Below the pieces are notes generated by a model. That model did no database searches and was not told where the DNA came from. It saw only the letters and a program-made list of their open reading frames with translations. Of a stretch of DNA of 64,000 nucleotides, positions 34,976 through 43,442 are shown in pieces. The DNA is taken from contig JAEZRP010000001.1 of NCBI GenBank assembly GCA_023444095.1, positions 62,001 to 126,000 on the forward strand, written 5' to 3'. Position numbers and translations under genes: made by a program. Source of the DNA: Bacillota bacterium (GTDB taxonomy: Bacteria > Bacillota > Clostridia > Christensenellales > Aristaeellaceae). Numbering within the stretch: the first letter of the stretch is position 1; each line of letters opens with the position of its first letter.

Positions 34976-35506
34976 TCAGCCGACGATTTGTCGTTTCGGC
35001 AAATTCTCCCGGATGAGGGAGAGAAGCTCCTCCCAGGTTCCCTCGACGACGAGCTGCCTGTCCACCGCCGCCCAGTGCCGCCTGCCCATCGCAAGGATGT
35101 AGACGACATCCTTCGTCAGATACGCCCGGTCTACGTCGCGCCAGCGCGTCTCGATCATCTTGCCCGCCGCATCGATGGGCCCGAACGAAAAGCCGCGCGC
35201 GTCAAAGACGAACGTCCGGTCCTCGCGAGGCCGATCCCCCTCCTTCACGCGCAGGGAGACCATGAGGGCGCGCAACAGCCGGACGAGAAAATAGACCGTC
35301 AAAACAGCCGTGAAAAAAAAGACATAGACGAGAAAATGCGCGTCGCTCCTCGAGAGCCAGATGACGAGCGTGGCAAGCGCGGAGACGGCAAGCGCGATCA
35401 TTTCGAATTTGAATCTTTTCTGAAAATCCTTCGCCCGGTACATGCGGTAAAAGGCGACGCGCCGCCGGAAGGCGAGATTGTGATTGTATCTTATCGCAAT
35501 AGACAT
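34976..35506 (-). CDS. Small membrane protein, YcxB-like
   Basis: The protein is 176 residues. Two hydrophobic helices (about residues 35-50 and 57-77) are followed by a soluble region with DARGFSFGPIDAAGKMIETRWRDVDRAYLTKDVVYI, which resembles the YcxB-like/bacterial PH-type C-terminal domain of many Bacillota. Function is unknown. It is first in a transcript with the TIM-barrel gene, behind GGAGG and the promoter at 35530-35558. Confidence 0.65.
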   Translation of the reverse strand: MSIAIRYNHNLAFRRRVAFYRMYRAKDFQKRFKFEMIALAVSALATLVIWLSRSDAHFLVYVFFFTAVLTVYFLVRLLRALMVSLRVKEGDRPREDRTFVFDARGFSFGPIDAAGKMIETRWRDVDRAYLTKDVVYILAMGRRHWAAVDRQLVVEGTWEELLSLIRENLPKRQIVG

Positions 35507-35529
35507 GAAAAACCTCCGCGTTTTTTTAC

Positions 35530-35558
35530 ATTATACCTCGCCTCACCGAAATTCGCAA
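35530..35558 (-). promoter_or_regulatory. Promoter of the YcxB-like gene
   Basis: On the minus strand -35 TTGCGA (35558-35553) and perfect -10 TATAAT (35535-35530) are 17 bases apart. Confidence 0.75.
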
Positions 35559-35571
35559 GATTCATATGATG
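35545..35571 (+). promoter_or_regulatory. SigK-like promoter candidate of the Cys-rich gene
   Basis: AC (35545-35546), 16 bases, then CATATGATG (35563-35571) is close to the late mother-cell SigK pattern AC-N16-17-CATAnnnTA. No sigma-A promoter is visible for the Cys-rich gene. The short motif makes chance agreement possible. Confidence 0.4.
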
Positions 35572-35615
35572 CATTGTGGGTCCGGTCCCACACTTCATTC
35601 CGAGGAGGAATATCC

Positions 35616-36611
35616 ATGTCGTTTTTCAGTTACAAAAACGCCAACGCCGACTTGTGCCCGGGAACCGTGGCGGGGAACGTGCTCACGGGCCTGAACAAAA
35701 GAGTCTGCATTCAGGTGAAAAATGTCTACGATGCCTGCCTGCAGCAGGAGCAGCTCGACGACGAGGAGGTCACCATCTCCAACATCGTGCCTGTTCTGCC
35801 TCCGAACTGCCAGCAGGGAACGAGTCGGCAGTGCAACTGCGCGTGCAACGACAACATCTGCACCTGCACCTGCACCACCTGCGGCGCGGACGGAAGGCCG
35901 ATCTCCCACGAGGAAGCCGTTGAAAACGCCGAGAACTCGCCCTGCCCCCTGCCCCAGCCGTTCGGCTCCTGGACGTTTGAGAGCTGCCGTTCGTCCACCA
36001 CGAAGGGCGACATCACAAACCTCACGGTCGAAAGAATGTGCGACAGGCCGCAGTTCGCGCGGGTCAAGGCCGACGTCGCGGTCCCCATCGACATTCTCTT
36101 CACCGACCAGAGGTGCCAGGAGTGGATGGGTCAGGCGACGATCATCGTCTCGAAGGATGTACTGCTGTGCATTCCCGACGACTCGATCATCCCGTTCACG
36201 CTCGAAAGCCTTGTGAGCGCGATTTGCGTCTCCGGCACTTACATCGGCTCCTGCAGGTTCGAGATCACCGTCTGTGTGACCGTCGCGCTCAAGGTGCTCG
36301 CTGAGGTCGACATAATGATCCCCACTTACGGTTTCTGCGAGATCCCGCCCTGCGAAGAATTCGCTGAGACGGTCTGCGACGAGTTCTTCTCGCTGCCTCT
36401 CTTCCCGCAGTCCTCCTGCGCGTTCGAGGATGTCGCAGGCGCGACGACGAACGGAACAACCACCACCGCGACGGGCGGCAGGGTGACGTGCCCGCCGAGA
36501 ACGAACGGCAGAACCTCCCCCTGCAGAACCTGTTCCAACTGCGGCACCACCTGCCAGACGGCGGGCCAAAGCTGCCCCCGCTGCGGCTCCACCATGACGA
36601 CGCTCAGCTGA
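35616..36611 (+). CDS. Cysteine-rich protein of unknown function, spore coat candidate
   Basis: The protein is 331 residues with 30 cysteines by my count. No signal peptide. An N-terminal part (KRVCIQVKNVYDACLQQ) leads to a dense CNCACNDNICTCTCTTC cluster, then a central beta-rich domain with NLTVERMCDRPQFARVKADV and repeated VCVTVALKVLAEV-like strands, and a C-terminal zinc-ribbon-like tail (CRTCSNCGTTCQTAGQSCPRC). Related proteins occur in many spore-forming Clostridia but I know no assigned function. GAGGAGG precedes the ATG; a strong terminator follows. The spore coat idea rests on Cys content and the SigK-like promoter. Confidence 0.6.
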   Translation: MSFFSYKNANADLCPGTVAGNVLTGLNKRVCIQVKNVYDACLQQEQLDDEEVTISNIVPVLPPNCQQGTSRQCNCACNDNICTCTCTTCGADGRPISHEEAVENAENSPCPLPQPFGSWTFESCRSSTTKGDITNLTVERMCDRPQFARVKADVAVPIDILFTDQRCQEWMGQATIIVSKDVLLCIPDDSIIPFTLESLVSAICVSGTYIGSCRFEITVCVTVALKVLAEVDIMIPTYGFCEIPPCEEFAETVCDEFFSLPLFPQSSCAFEDVAGATTNGTTTTATGGRVTCPPRTNGRTSPCRTCSNCGTTCQTAGQSCPRCGSTMTTLS

Positions 36612-36714
36612 GATACCCGGGGAGCCCGTTTCCGCGAGGAAGCGGTTGATATAGGCGCCGGGGACGAAGAAATATGCTCCTACGAAAGCACCCGGCGCCG
36701 CGATACATAGGGAA

Positions 36715-36746
36715 GCCCGGCGCGTCAACGCGCCGGGCGGTTTTTT
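36715..36746 (+). terminator. Terminator of the Cys-rich gene
   Basis: GCCCGGCGCGT (36715-36725) pairs perfectly with ACGCGCCGGGC (36728-36738), then GGTTTTTT. Confidence 0.9.
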
Positions 36747-36783
36747 GATCGCTGGGAAGGAGCGGAATGAGTCGATTGGCTTC

Positions 36784-37638
36784 TCACGCGATGCCAATGC
36801 AACGCGCGGCATCTTCGTAGAATTCTTCGGGGATCACCCCTGTGGCATTCAGTCCGGCTGTATGTGCCATCTCTCGCGCCGTGCGGTTGAGCGCCTCAAA
36901 TACATTTTTCCCTGTGCGCGCGATAATCTTGACCGCTTGCGCCCACATACCCGCGCGCGCGGTGAGGCCGGATGCGTCCATATCCGCGATGGCGCGTTCG
37001 ACATCGTACTCCGCCATCATGTGGACAATCTCCCAAGCGCCGGATCGGTCGTCCAGAATCGCAAACTGGGTCATGCCGCCGTAGCCGTCCGGGATTCCGA
37101 CGCTGCCACAAAAGTTCGCCACCTTGCCACCAGCGCGGAAGGTACGAATGCGATGCGTGTGGCCAAGGAACAGCTTGTCCGTCGAAACAGCTTCGAGACA
37201 CTCGGAAATCCGCTCGTCGTTGTCGATCATCATCTCGCGCGAGAGAAAAGGAGATGCATGACAGACGGTAAGGGGTTCGTGCCCATCGATGCGAATCTCT
37301 AGGCAAGACGAGAGTGATTCAAGGAACGCAAAATCCTTCTCGCGTAGGCTTTCATACGTATAGAGAAGCGACCCGCTTGCGGAGCCGTCCCGCCAGCCGG
37401 GAAGCTTACCCGCGCGGTGATCTAACATGTACTCGTCACGGTTTCCCCGAATGCTCCAAGTCGGATGTTTTTCCCGGAGCGCCGCAACCAGATCAAACGT
37501 CTTCTGCGGGTTCGCGAAGTCACACGCATAGTCGCCCATGAGTACGAAGCCGTCGACGCCCGCTCGCCCCGAGAGCTCGATGGTGCGCGCGAAGGCGACG
37601 TAGTTGGCATGCATGTCCGATAAAAGCGCCAGCCTCAA
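36784..37638 (-). CDS. Calcineurin-like metallophosphoesterase
   Basis: The protein is 284 residues. All five metal-site motifs are present: LLSDMHANYVAF, GDYACDF, GNRDEYM, CHASPF and LGHTHR, as in YfcE/MJ0936-like phosphodiesterases. The start is a TTG at 37638 that overlaps the upstream stop (TTGA); starting at the next Met would remove the first metal Asp. The substrate is unknown. It is last in the MarR-activase operon. Confidence 0.85.
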   Translation of the reverse strand: MRLALLSDMHANYVAFARTIELSGRAGVDGFVLMGDYACDFANPQKTFDLVAALREKHPTWSIRGNRDEYMLDHRAGKLPGWRDGSASGSLLYTYESLREKDFAFLESLSSCLEIRIDGHEPLTVCHASPFLSREMMIDNDERISECLEAVSTDKLFLGHTHRIRTFRAGGKVANFCGSVGIPDGYGGMTQFAILDDRSGAWEIVHMMAEYDVERAIADMDASGLTARAGMWAQAVKIIARTGKNVFEALNRTAREMAHTAGLNATGVIPEEFYEDAARCIGIA

Positions 37639-38903
37639 GCCGTCACATCCTTGCTGCCGACCTCGACCTCCAACGCGTCGCGCGCGTTGGCGAGCATGAG
37701 CTTCAATCTGTTCTCCTGATTGACCACCGTCGCGCCCGCGTCGTAGTCGATGGCGACAATGTTCATGCCGGGGTTCTTCTCCTTGAGGGGCTTCATCATA
37801 CCCTTCCCGACGATGTGGTTGGGAAGGCAGCCAAAGGGCTGCGCGCACACGATGTTTTTGACGCCCGAATCGTAAAGCTCCAGCATCTCGGCGGGCAAAA
37901 GCCAACCCTCCCCCATCTCGGCGCCGATATTGATGTAGCCGTCGATAAGAGAGACCGTACGCATGAAATCCGTCGGCGCGCGGAATACGCCGTGCGTTTC
38001 AATCATCCGGATCATGTCGCGCTGCTTTCTGAGCATGTAATGAAGCGCCAGCTTCTGGAACGGGTACTCGATCCTGCGCATGCCGTACATCTTGTAGTCC
38101 ATGATGTGGCAGTAGCTCGAGCTCATCATGAAATCCAGAAGGCCGGGCATCGACACCTCCGCGCCCTCCGAGACGAGAAAGTCGTTCAGGTTGTTGTTCC
38201 CGAGAGGCGAGTACTTGACGTAGATCTCCCCCACCACGCCGACCTTCACCTTCGGGACCCGCTCGACCGGGATCGCCGCGAAGTCCTCGAGGATTTTCCG
38301 GCAGTTCGCCTTGACCTTTTTGTAGGACACGCCCTCGGTCTGCATGGCGTCGGCAAGCTTTTTGGTGTAGTCATCCGCGAGCCGGACCGCGCGCCCTTTT
38401 TCGAGCTCGTAGGGCCGCGTCTGGTTGACGAGGGTCATGAGAAGGTCCCCGTAGACGAGGGAGTAGATCATCCGCCGCAGGATGGGAACGGTGATCTTGA
38501 AACCCGCGTGCTTCTCGAGTCCGAGGAGGTTGAGCGAGATGACAGGGACGTGACCGTACCCCGCCTTCTCGAGCGCCTTTCGGATCAGGAAGATGTAGTT
38601 GGATGCCCGGCACCCGCCACCCGTCTGGAACATGATGAGCGCGGTCCTGTCCGGGTCGTACCCGCCGCGCTGCAGCGCATCGATGAACTGGCCGATCACC
38701 AGGATCGCGGGATAGCAGGTATCGTTGTGGGTATACTTGAGCCCCGTGTCCGCGATCACGTGCCCGCTCGTTTCCAGAAGATCAACCTTGTACCCGAATG
38801 TCCGGAGCACCTGCGCGATCAGCTTGAAGTGCATGGGGAGCATGTTGGGAATGAGGATGGTAAAGTCCTCCTTCATGTCCCTGGTAAATTCAACGTACCG
38901 CAT
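37635..38903 (-). CDS. 2-hydroxyacyl-CoA dehydratase-like protein (split partner of the activase)
   Basis: The protein is 422 residues. GGGCRASNYIFLIRKALEKAG and CAQPFGCLPNHIVGKGMMKPL look like the Cys-bearing parts of 2-hydroxyglutaryl-CoA dehydratase subunits, and GYKVDLLETSGHVIADTGLKYTHNDTCYPAILVIGQF resembles the DUF2229/HgdB-like end of the very large activase-related proteins of Clostridia. There the activase and this part are often one polypeptide. Here the ATG at 38903 has its own GGAGGAG site and overlaps the activase gene by 14 bases. Function as a true dehydratase is not shown. Confidence 0.75.
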   Translation of the reverse strand: MRYVEFTRDMKEDFTILIPNMLPMHFKLIAQVLRTFGYKVDLLETSGHVIADTGLKYTHNDTCYPAILVIGQFIDALQRGGYDPDRTALIMFQTGGGCRASNYIFLIRKALEKAGYGHVPVISLNLLGLEKHAGFKITVPILRRMIYSLVYGDLLMTLVNQTRPYELEKGRAVRLADDYTKKLADAMQTEGVSYKKVKANCRKILEDFAAIPVERVPKVKVGVVGEIYVKYSPLGNNNLNDFLVSEGAEVSMPGLLDFMMSSSYCHIMDYKMYGMRRIEYPFQKLALHYMLRKQRDMIRMIETHGVFRAPTDFMRTVSLIDGYINIGAEMGEGWLLPAEMLELYDSGVKNIVCAQPFGCLPNHIVGKGMMKPLKEKNPGMNIVAIDYDAGATVVNQENRLKLMLANARDALEVEVGSKDVTA

Positions 38904-41814
38904 TTTTCTCCTCCAACGCCCCGATGAGGCTCCTGAGCCTGATCCTGACCGCGCCCAGATTCGAGATCTCGTCGATCTTGAGCTGGGTGTAGTACTTGCC
39001 GCCCCCCTCGAGGATAGAGCGCACCTCGTCGGTTGTGATCGCGTCCACGCCGCAGCCGAAGGACACGAGCTGCACAAGCTCTACGTCCTCGTTCTTCGCG
39101 GCGAACGCGGCCGCGCGGTAGAGGCGGGCGTGGTACGTCCACTGATTCAGGACCTTCACGCCCCGCGCCTCCGCGAGCTGATAGACGCTGTCCTCGCTCA
39201 CAACCACAAAGCCCAGACTCGCCGCGAGCTTGTCGATGCCGTGGCAGATCTCGGAATCGATGTGGTAGGGCCTGCCCGCGAGGATCATGATCCGCTTTCC
39301 GTTTTCACGGGCGTATTGGAGCGCCCGCTCTCCCTCCGCGCGCACGGCGGCGGCGTATTCGTCCCGCGCCCGGAAGGCCGCGCGCACGGCGGCGCTCACC
39401 TCGCGCCGCGCGATGCCGGGGAAGAAGCCGGACAGGTAGGCGTGGAGCGTCCTCGAAAGGTGCGCGCCGTCGTTGATGTTGAGGTAAGGGTAGAGGAACT
39501 TCACTTTTGAAAGCTCTTCCATGTTGGCGTTCAGAAGCTCCGCGTAGTAGGCGACCACGGGGCAGTTGTAGTGGTTATCGGACGCCTTCTCGTCGACATT
39601 GTACGTGAGGCTGGGGTAGAATATGGCGTCGACGCCCTTCTCGATCAGCTCGTCCATGTGGCCGTGCATGATCTTCGCGGGATAGCAGGCGGTATCGGAA
39701 GGGATCGAAAACTGGCCCTTCTCGTAGGTTCTGCGCGTCGACATGCCAGATACCACGACCTCGAAGCCGAGATGCGTAAACAGCGCGTGCCACATGGGCA
39801 GAAGCTCGTACATGCCGAGCGCCAGCGGAAGGCCGATCCGCCCGCGCGCGCCCTTTTCGGACTTCAGGCCCGTGAGCCGATCGCGCTTGAACGCGTAGAG
39901 ATTCGGAACGTCCGCGTCAACCGCCTCGAGCCCCGCGCCGCGCTCGCACTGGTTGCCGGAGATGAACGTCCTACGGCTGAAGCGGTTGACGGTCAGATGG
40001 CAGTTGTTGGTACACTTGCGGCACACGGCGGCGGTCGCCGCGTGGTGAAATCCCACGAGCGCGGCGGGCGAAATCAGCGTCGATTCATCGCACTTTTTCG
40101 CGTAAAGCGCCGCACCGAACGCCCCCATGAGCCCCGCGATGGCCGGGCGGATCACGTTTTTCCCAAGCTCCCGTTCGAACGCGCGCAGAACCGCGTCGTT
40201 CAGAAACGTACCGCCCTGCACGACCACGTGCTCCCCCAGCTCGCTGGCGGAACCGACGCGGATCACCTTGTAGAGCGCATTTTTGACCACGCTGATCGAG
40301 AGCCCGGCCGAGATGTCGGAAACCGTCGCGCCGTCCTTCTGCGACTGCTTGACGGAGGAATTCATGAACACCGTGCAGCGGCTCCCGAGATCGGAGGGGT
40401 TCGTTCCGTAAAGGCCCTTCCGTGCGAAATCCTCGATGGTCATGCCCATGGCGCGCGCGAACGTTTCAAGGAACGAGCCGCAGCCCGACGAACACGCCTC
40501 GTTGAGCATGATTGAGTCGATGGCACCGTTCTTGATGCGAAAGCACTTGATGTCCTGCCCGCCGATGTCCAATATGAAGTCCACGTCGGGCTGGAAGTGA
40601 CGCGCGGCGGCATAGTGGGCGATGGTTTCGACGATGCCGTAATCCACCGAGAACGCCGCCTTGATGAGCTCCTCGCCGTAACCCGTGACGGCGCTTCCCC
40701 GGATTCTGATCCGCTCGCCCGCGAGCGCGTAGATTCTCTCGAGCTGCTCTTTCACGATCTCGACGGGCGCGCCCCGATTCGACGCATAATAGGAATAGAG
40801 GATGGCTTCGTCTTCCGCGAGCAGGACGAGCTTGGTCGTGGTGCTGCCGCAGTCGATGCCGAGCCAGGCGCCGCCTTCATAGGAAGCGATATCCCGCTCC
40901 GGCACGCCCGCCTCCGCGTGGCGACGCATAAATTCCTCGTAGTCCTCCTCGCTGTCAAATAGCGGCCTCAGCCGCCCGCGCCCCATGTCGTGACAGCGCC
41001 TGTTCTCGATCCGCTCCGCGAGTGCCGCCAAAGGCATGCGTTCGCCCGCCTTTTCGGCGTACATCGCCGCGCCGATTCCGACGGCGAAGCGGCCGTACTC
41101 CGGAAATACGGCGTTTTCGGGAGAGAGCTTCAATGTCTCCACGAACCGCGCGCGCAGGCCCTTGCAGTAGTAAAGAGGACCGCCGAGGAACAGGACTTTT
41201 CCCCGGATCTTCTTGCCCTGCGCGAGCCCGGCGATGGTCTGGTTGACGACCGCCTGATAGATGCTCGCCGCCAGGTCCTCCTTGCGCGCGCCCTGATTGA
41301 GGAGGGGTTGGATATCGGTCTTCGCGAACACGCCGCAACGCGATGCGATGGGGTAGACGCGCTCGCAGGCAAGACTCATTTCATCGAGCGTTTCGACCGA
41401 AACGTTGAGAAGCGTCGCCATCTGGTCGATGAACGCGCCGGTACCGCCAGCGCAGGAACCGTTCATGCGTTCGTCCACGCCGCCGTCAAAGAAGATGATC
41501 TTCGCGTCCTCGCCGCCGAGCTCAATCACGCAGGAGGCGTCGGGCTCGTACTTTTTCACGACCTCGCTCGTCGCGAAGACCTCCTGAACGAACGGGACGG
41601 AGATCGCCTCCGCGAGCCCGAGGCCCGCGGAGCCGGAGATGGCGACTGCCACCTCCTCGCCTCCGGCCAGCGCGCGCGCCTCCTCGACGAGGGCCTTCGC
41701 CTTTTCGCGTACCTGGGAAAAGTGCCGTTCATATTTTTGAAAGACGACTTCGCCGCCGCGCACAAGCACGGCTTTCGCGGTCGTCGATCCGATATCGAGA
41801 CCAAGTGAGAACAT
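38890..41814 (-). CDS. Acyl-CoA dehydratase activase-related protein, two ASKHA domains
   Basis: The protein is 974 residues. Two BcrAD/BadFG-type ATPase domains are visible: one from residue 1 (SLGLDIGSTTAKAVL, IELGGEDAKIIFFDGG, NGSCAGGTGAF) and one from about residue 315 (LGIDCGSTTTKLVLL, ILDIGGQDIKCFRI, NEACSSGCGSF). The Cys in SCAGG and CSSGC would bind the bridging 4Fe-4S cluster. A DUF2229 region with KCTNNCHLTVNRF, GNQCERG and SDTACYPAKIMHGH follows. Activases inject one electron into 2-hydroxyacyl-CoA dehydratases at the cost of ATP; for this giant class the target is unknown. The start at 41814 follows GAGGGA, one base from the MarR stop. Confidence 0.85.
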   Translation of the reverse strand: MFSLGLDIGSTTAKAVLVRGGEVVFQKYERHFSQVREKAKALVEEARALAGGEEVAVAISGSAGLGLAEAISVPFVQEVFATSEVVKKYEPDASCVIELGGEDAKIIFFDGGVDERMNGSCAGGTGAFIDQMATLLNVSVETLDEMSLACERVYPIASRCGVFAKTDIQPLLNQGARKEDLAASIYQAVVNQTIAGLAQGKKIRGKVLFLGGPLYYCKGLRARFVETLKLSPENAVFPEYGRFAVGIGAAMYAEKAGERMPLAALAERIENRRCHDMGRGRLRPLFDSEEDYEEFMRRHAEAGVPERDIASYEGGAWLGIDCGSTTTKLVLLAEDEAILYSYYASNRGAPVEIVKEQLERIYALAGERIRIRGSAVTGYGEELIKAAFSVDYGIVETIAHYAAARHFQPDVDFILDIGGQDIKCFRIKNGAIDSIMLNEACSSGCGSFLETFARAMGMTIEDFARKGLYGTNPSDLGSRCTVFMNSSVKQSQKDGATVSDISAGLSISVVKNALYKVIRVGSASELGEHVVVQGGTFLNDAVLRAFERELGKNVIRPAIAGLMGAFGAALYAKKCDESTLISPAALVGFHHAATAAVCRKCTNNCHLTVNRFSRRTFISGNQCERGAGLEAVDADVPNLYAFKRDRLTGLKSEKGARGRIGLPLALGMYELLPMWHALFTHLGFEVVVSGMSTRRTYEKGQFSIPSDTACYPAKIMHGHMDELIEKGVDAIFYPSLTYNVDEKASDNHYNCPVVAYYAELLNANMEELSKVKFLYPYLNINDGAHLSRTLHAYLSGFFPGIARREVSAAVRAAFRARDEYAAAVRAEGERALQYARENGKRIMILAGRPYHIDSEICHGIDKLAASLGFVVVSEDSVYQLAEARGVKVLNQWTYHARLYRAAAFAAKNEDVELVQLVSFGCGVDAITTDEVRSILEGGGKYYTQLKIDEISNLGAVRIRLRSLIGALEEKNAVR

Positions 41815-41815
41815 G

Positions 41816-42250
41816 CTATCCCTCATCGCGCAGGTTTTTTTTCATGCGCTCGATGTAGTCGTAGAGTTTTTCGATCTCCTCCGGCGCGAAGCCGCGCGTG
41901 AGGATCCGGCTCAGGTTTTCAGATTCGCGCCGCATCTGCCGTGCCAATACCTCCGCCGTTTCGGTGAGCGCGAGTCTGCGCATCCGCGCGTCGTGCTCCG
42001 CTGTTCGCCTTTCCACGAGGCCCTTTTTTTCCATCAGGTTCACGACCTTCGAGGCGGTCGAGCGCGTGATGGAGAACTCCTCCTCGAGCTCGTGCTGGTA
42101 CACCTCGCGGTCGGCGTTCTGGAGAAGATAGCCCAGAATCCAGCCGTTCGCGCCGGTCAGAAGGTCGCAGGACCGCGCACGCGCACGCTGCTCGATGAAG
42201 CGCATGATCACGTTGCTGAGCGAGCGCAGTTCGATTCCGATATTCTTCAT
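41816..42250 (-). CDS. MarR family transcriptional regulator
   Basis: The protein is 144 residues. The winged helix runs from about residue 45 (LEEEFSITRSTASKVVNLMEKKGLVERR) to the wing (DARMRRLALTETA). It heads the operon with the activase and phosphoesterase and probably represses its own promoter, which contains an imperfect ATTGT/ACAAT dyad. The ATG at 42250 follows GGGGGT. Confidence 0.9.
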   Translation of the reverse strand: MKNIGIELRSLSNVIMRFIEQRARARSCDLLTGANGWILGYLLQNADREVYQHELEEEFSITRSTASKVVNLMEKKGLVERRTAEHDARMRRLALTETAEVLARQMRRESENLSRILTRGFAPEEIEKLYDYIERMKKNLRDEG

Positions 42251-42284
42251 ATATACCCCCACAAGCGGCGTTTGTCGCAGAAAG

Positions 42285-42314
42285 ATTGTACGACATTCAA
42301 CAATATACTGTCAA
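42285..42314 (-). promoter_or_regulatory. Promoter and possible MarR operator
   Basis: On the minus strand -35 TTGACA (42314-42309) and -10 TACAAT (42290-42285) are 18 bases apart. ATTGT and ACAAT, 10 bases apart, form a dyad that includes the -10. Confidence 0.7.
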
Positions 42315-42383
42315 TATAGGTCAGTAAAAGATAACATATGTAAGATTCCGACTGTTCTTGCCCTCGGCTCCGCTTCGCTGCCT

Positions 42384-42424
42384 CCACAAAAGAACCGCCG
42401 CGCCGGGTTTTCCGGAACGGCGGT
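42384..42424 (-). terminator. Terminator of the citrate synthase-aconitase-IDH operon
   Basis: On the minus strand ACCGCCG (42424-42418) pairs with CGGCGGT (42400-42394), with an inner CCGG/CCGG stem, followed by TCTTTTGTG. Confidence 0.75.
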
Positions 42425-42443
42425 ATTTCATGATATGCGATCA

Positions 42444-43442
42444 CTACAATTTTTCGATCACCGCGTCGGCAAATTCCCGCGTGCCCGCGCTTCCCCCGAG
42501 GTCGGAGGTGGCGCTTTTTCCCTCGAAGATGACTTGGACGATAGCGTCCTCAAGCCTTTTGGCGGCGTCCTGCTCAGAGAGGTGACGGAGCATGAGCGCC
42601 GCGGAGAGCATGAGCGCCGCGGGATTGGCGATATTCTGCCCCGCAATCTGCGGCGCGGAGCCATGCACGGCCTCGAAGATGGCGAGTCCGTTTCCAATGT
42701 TCCCGCTGCACGCGAGCCCCGGCCCGCCGACGAGCCCTGCGCAGAGGTCGGACACGATGTCTCCGTAGAGATTCGGCATGACCATGACATCGAACTTCTC
42801 GGGCGTCTGGACGAGGCGCATGCAGGTCGCGTCCACGATCATGTCGTCCGACTCGATGCCGGGATACCCGGCAGAGATCCCTCGGAACACATCGAGGAAC
42901 AGCCCGTCCGTGCACTTCATGATGTTCGCCTTATGAACGCAGGTGACTTTTTTCCGCCCGTTCCGGACGGCATACTCGAAGGCGAAGCGCACGATGCGCT
43001 CGGTCCCCTTGCGGGTGATGATCTTGATGGATTCGGCCGCCATGTCGCCGATCATGTGCTCGACGCCCGCGTACAGGTCCTCAGTGTTCTCGCGCATCAC
43101 GACGAGATCCACATTCTGAAACGGCGTCTTGACGCCCGGCAGCGTGCGCGCGGGGCGGACGTTCGCGTAGAGGTCGAGGTCCTTTCTCATGATGACGTTG
43201 ACGCTTCGGAAGCCCTTCCCGATCGGCGTCGTGATCGGCCCCTTAAGCGCTACGCCGCATGTTCGAATGGCGTCGACCGTCTCCGGGGGGAGGGGCGTTC
43301 CGTGCTTCTCGATCTGCGCGCCGCCCGCCTCGTGCGTATGCCAGTTGATCCGAACCCCGGTCGCGTCGACCGCGCGCCGGGCCGCCTCCGCGATCTCCGG
43401 GCCGATGCCGTCGCCGGGGATGAACACCACGTCATGCGTCAT
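42444..43442 (-). CDS. icd: Isocitrate dehydrogenase, short NAD-type
   Basis: The protein is 332 residues of the isocitrate/isopropylmalate dehydrogenase family. FIPGDGIGPEI, VMRENTEDLYAGVEH (isocitrate-type ENTEDLY rather than the LeuB RELTGGIY), the Lys of CVHKANIMK, and MPNLYGDIVSDLCAGLVGGPGLA are present. ENTEDLY plus its place behind citrate synthase and aconitase makes isocitrate the likely substrate. The ATG overlaps the aconitase stop by four bases. Confidence 0.9.
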   Translation of the reverse strand: MTHDVVFIPGDGIGPEIAEAARRAVDATGVRINWHTHEAGGAQIEKHGTPLPPETVDAIRTCGVALKGPITTPIGKGFRSVNVIMRKDLDLYANVRPARTLPGVKTPFQNVDLVVMRENTEDLYAGVEHMIGDMAAESIKIITRKGTERIVRFAFEYAVRNGRKKVTCVHKANIMKCTDGLFLDVFRGISAGYPGIESDDMIVDATCMRLVQTPEKFDVMVMPNLYGDIVSDLCAGLVGGPGLACSGNIGNGLAIFEAVHGSAPQIAGQNIANPAALMLSAALMLRHLSEQDAAKRLEDAIVQVIFEGKSATSDLGGSAGTREFADAVIEKL

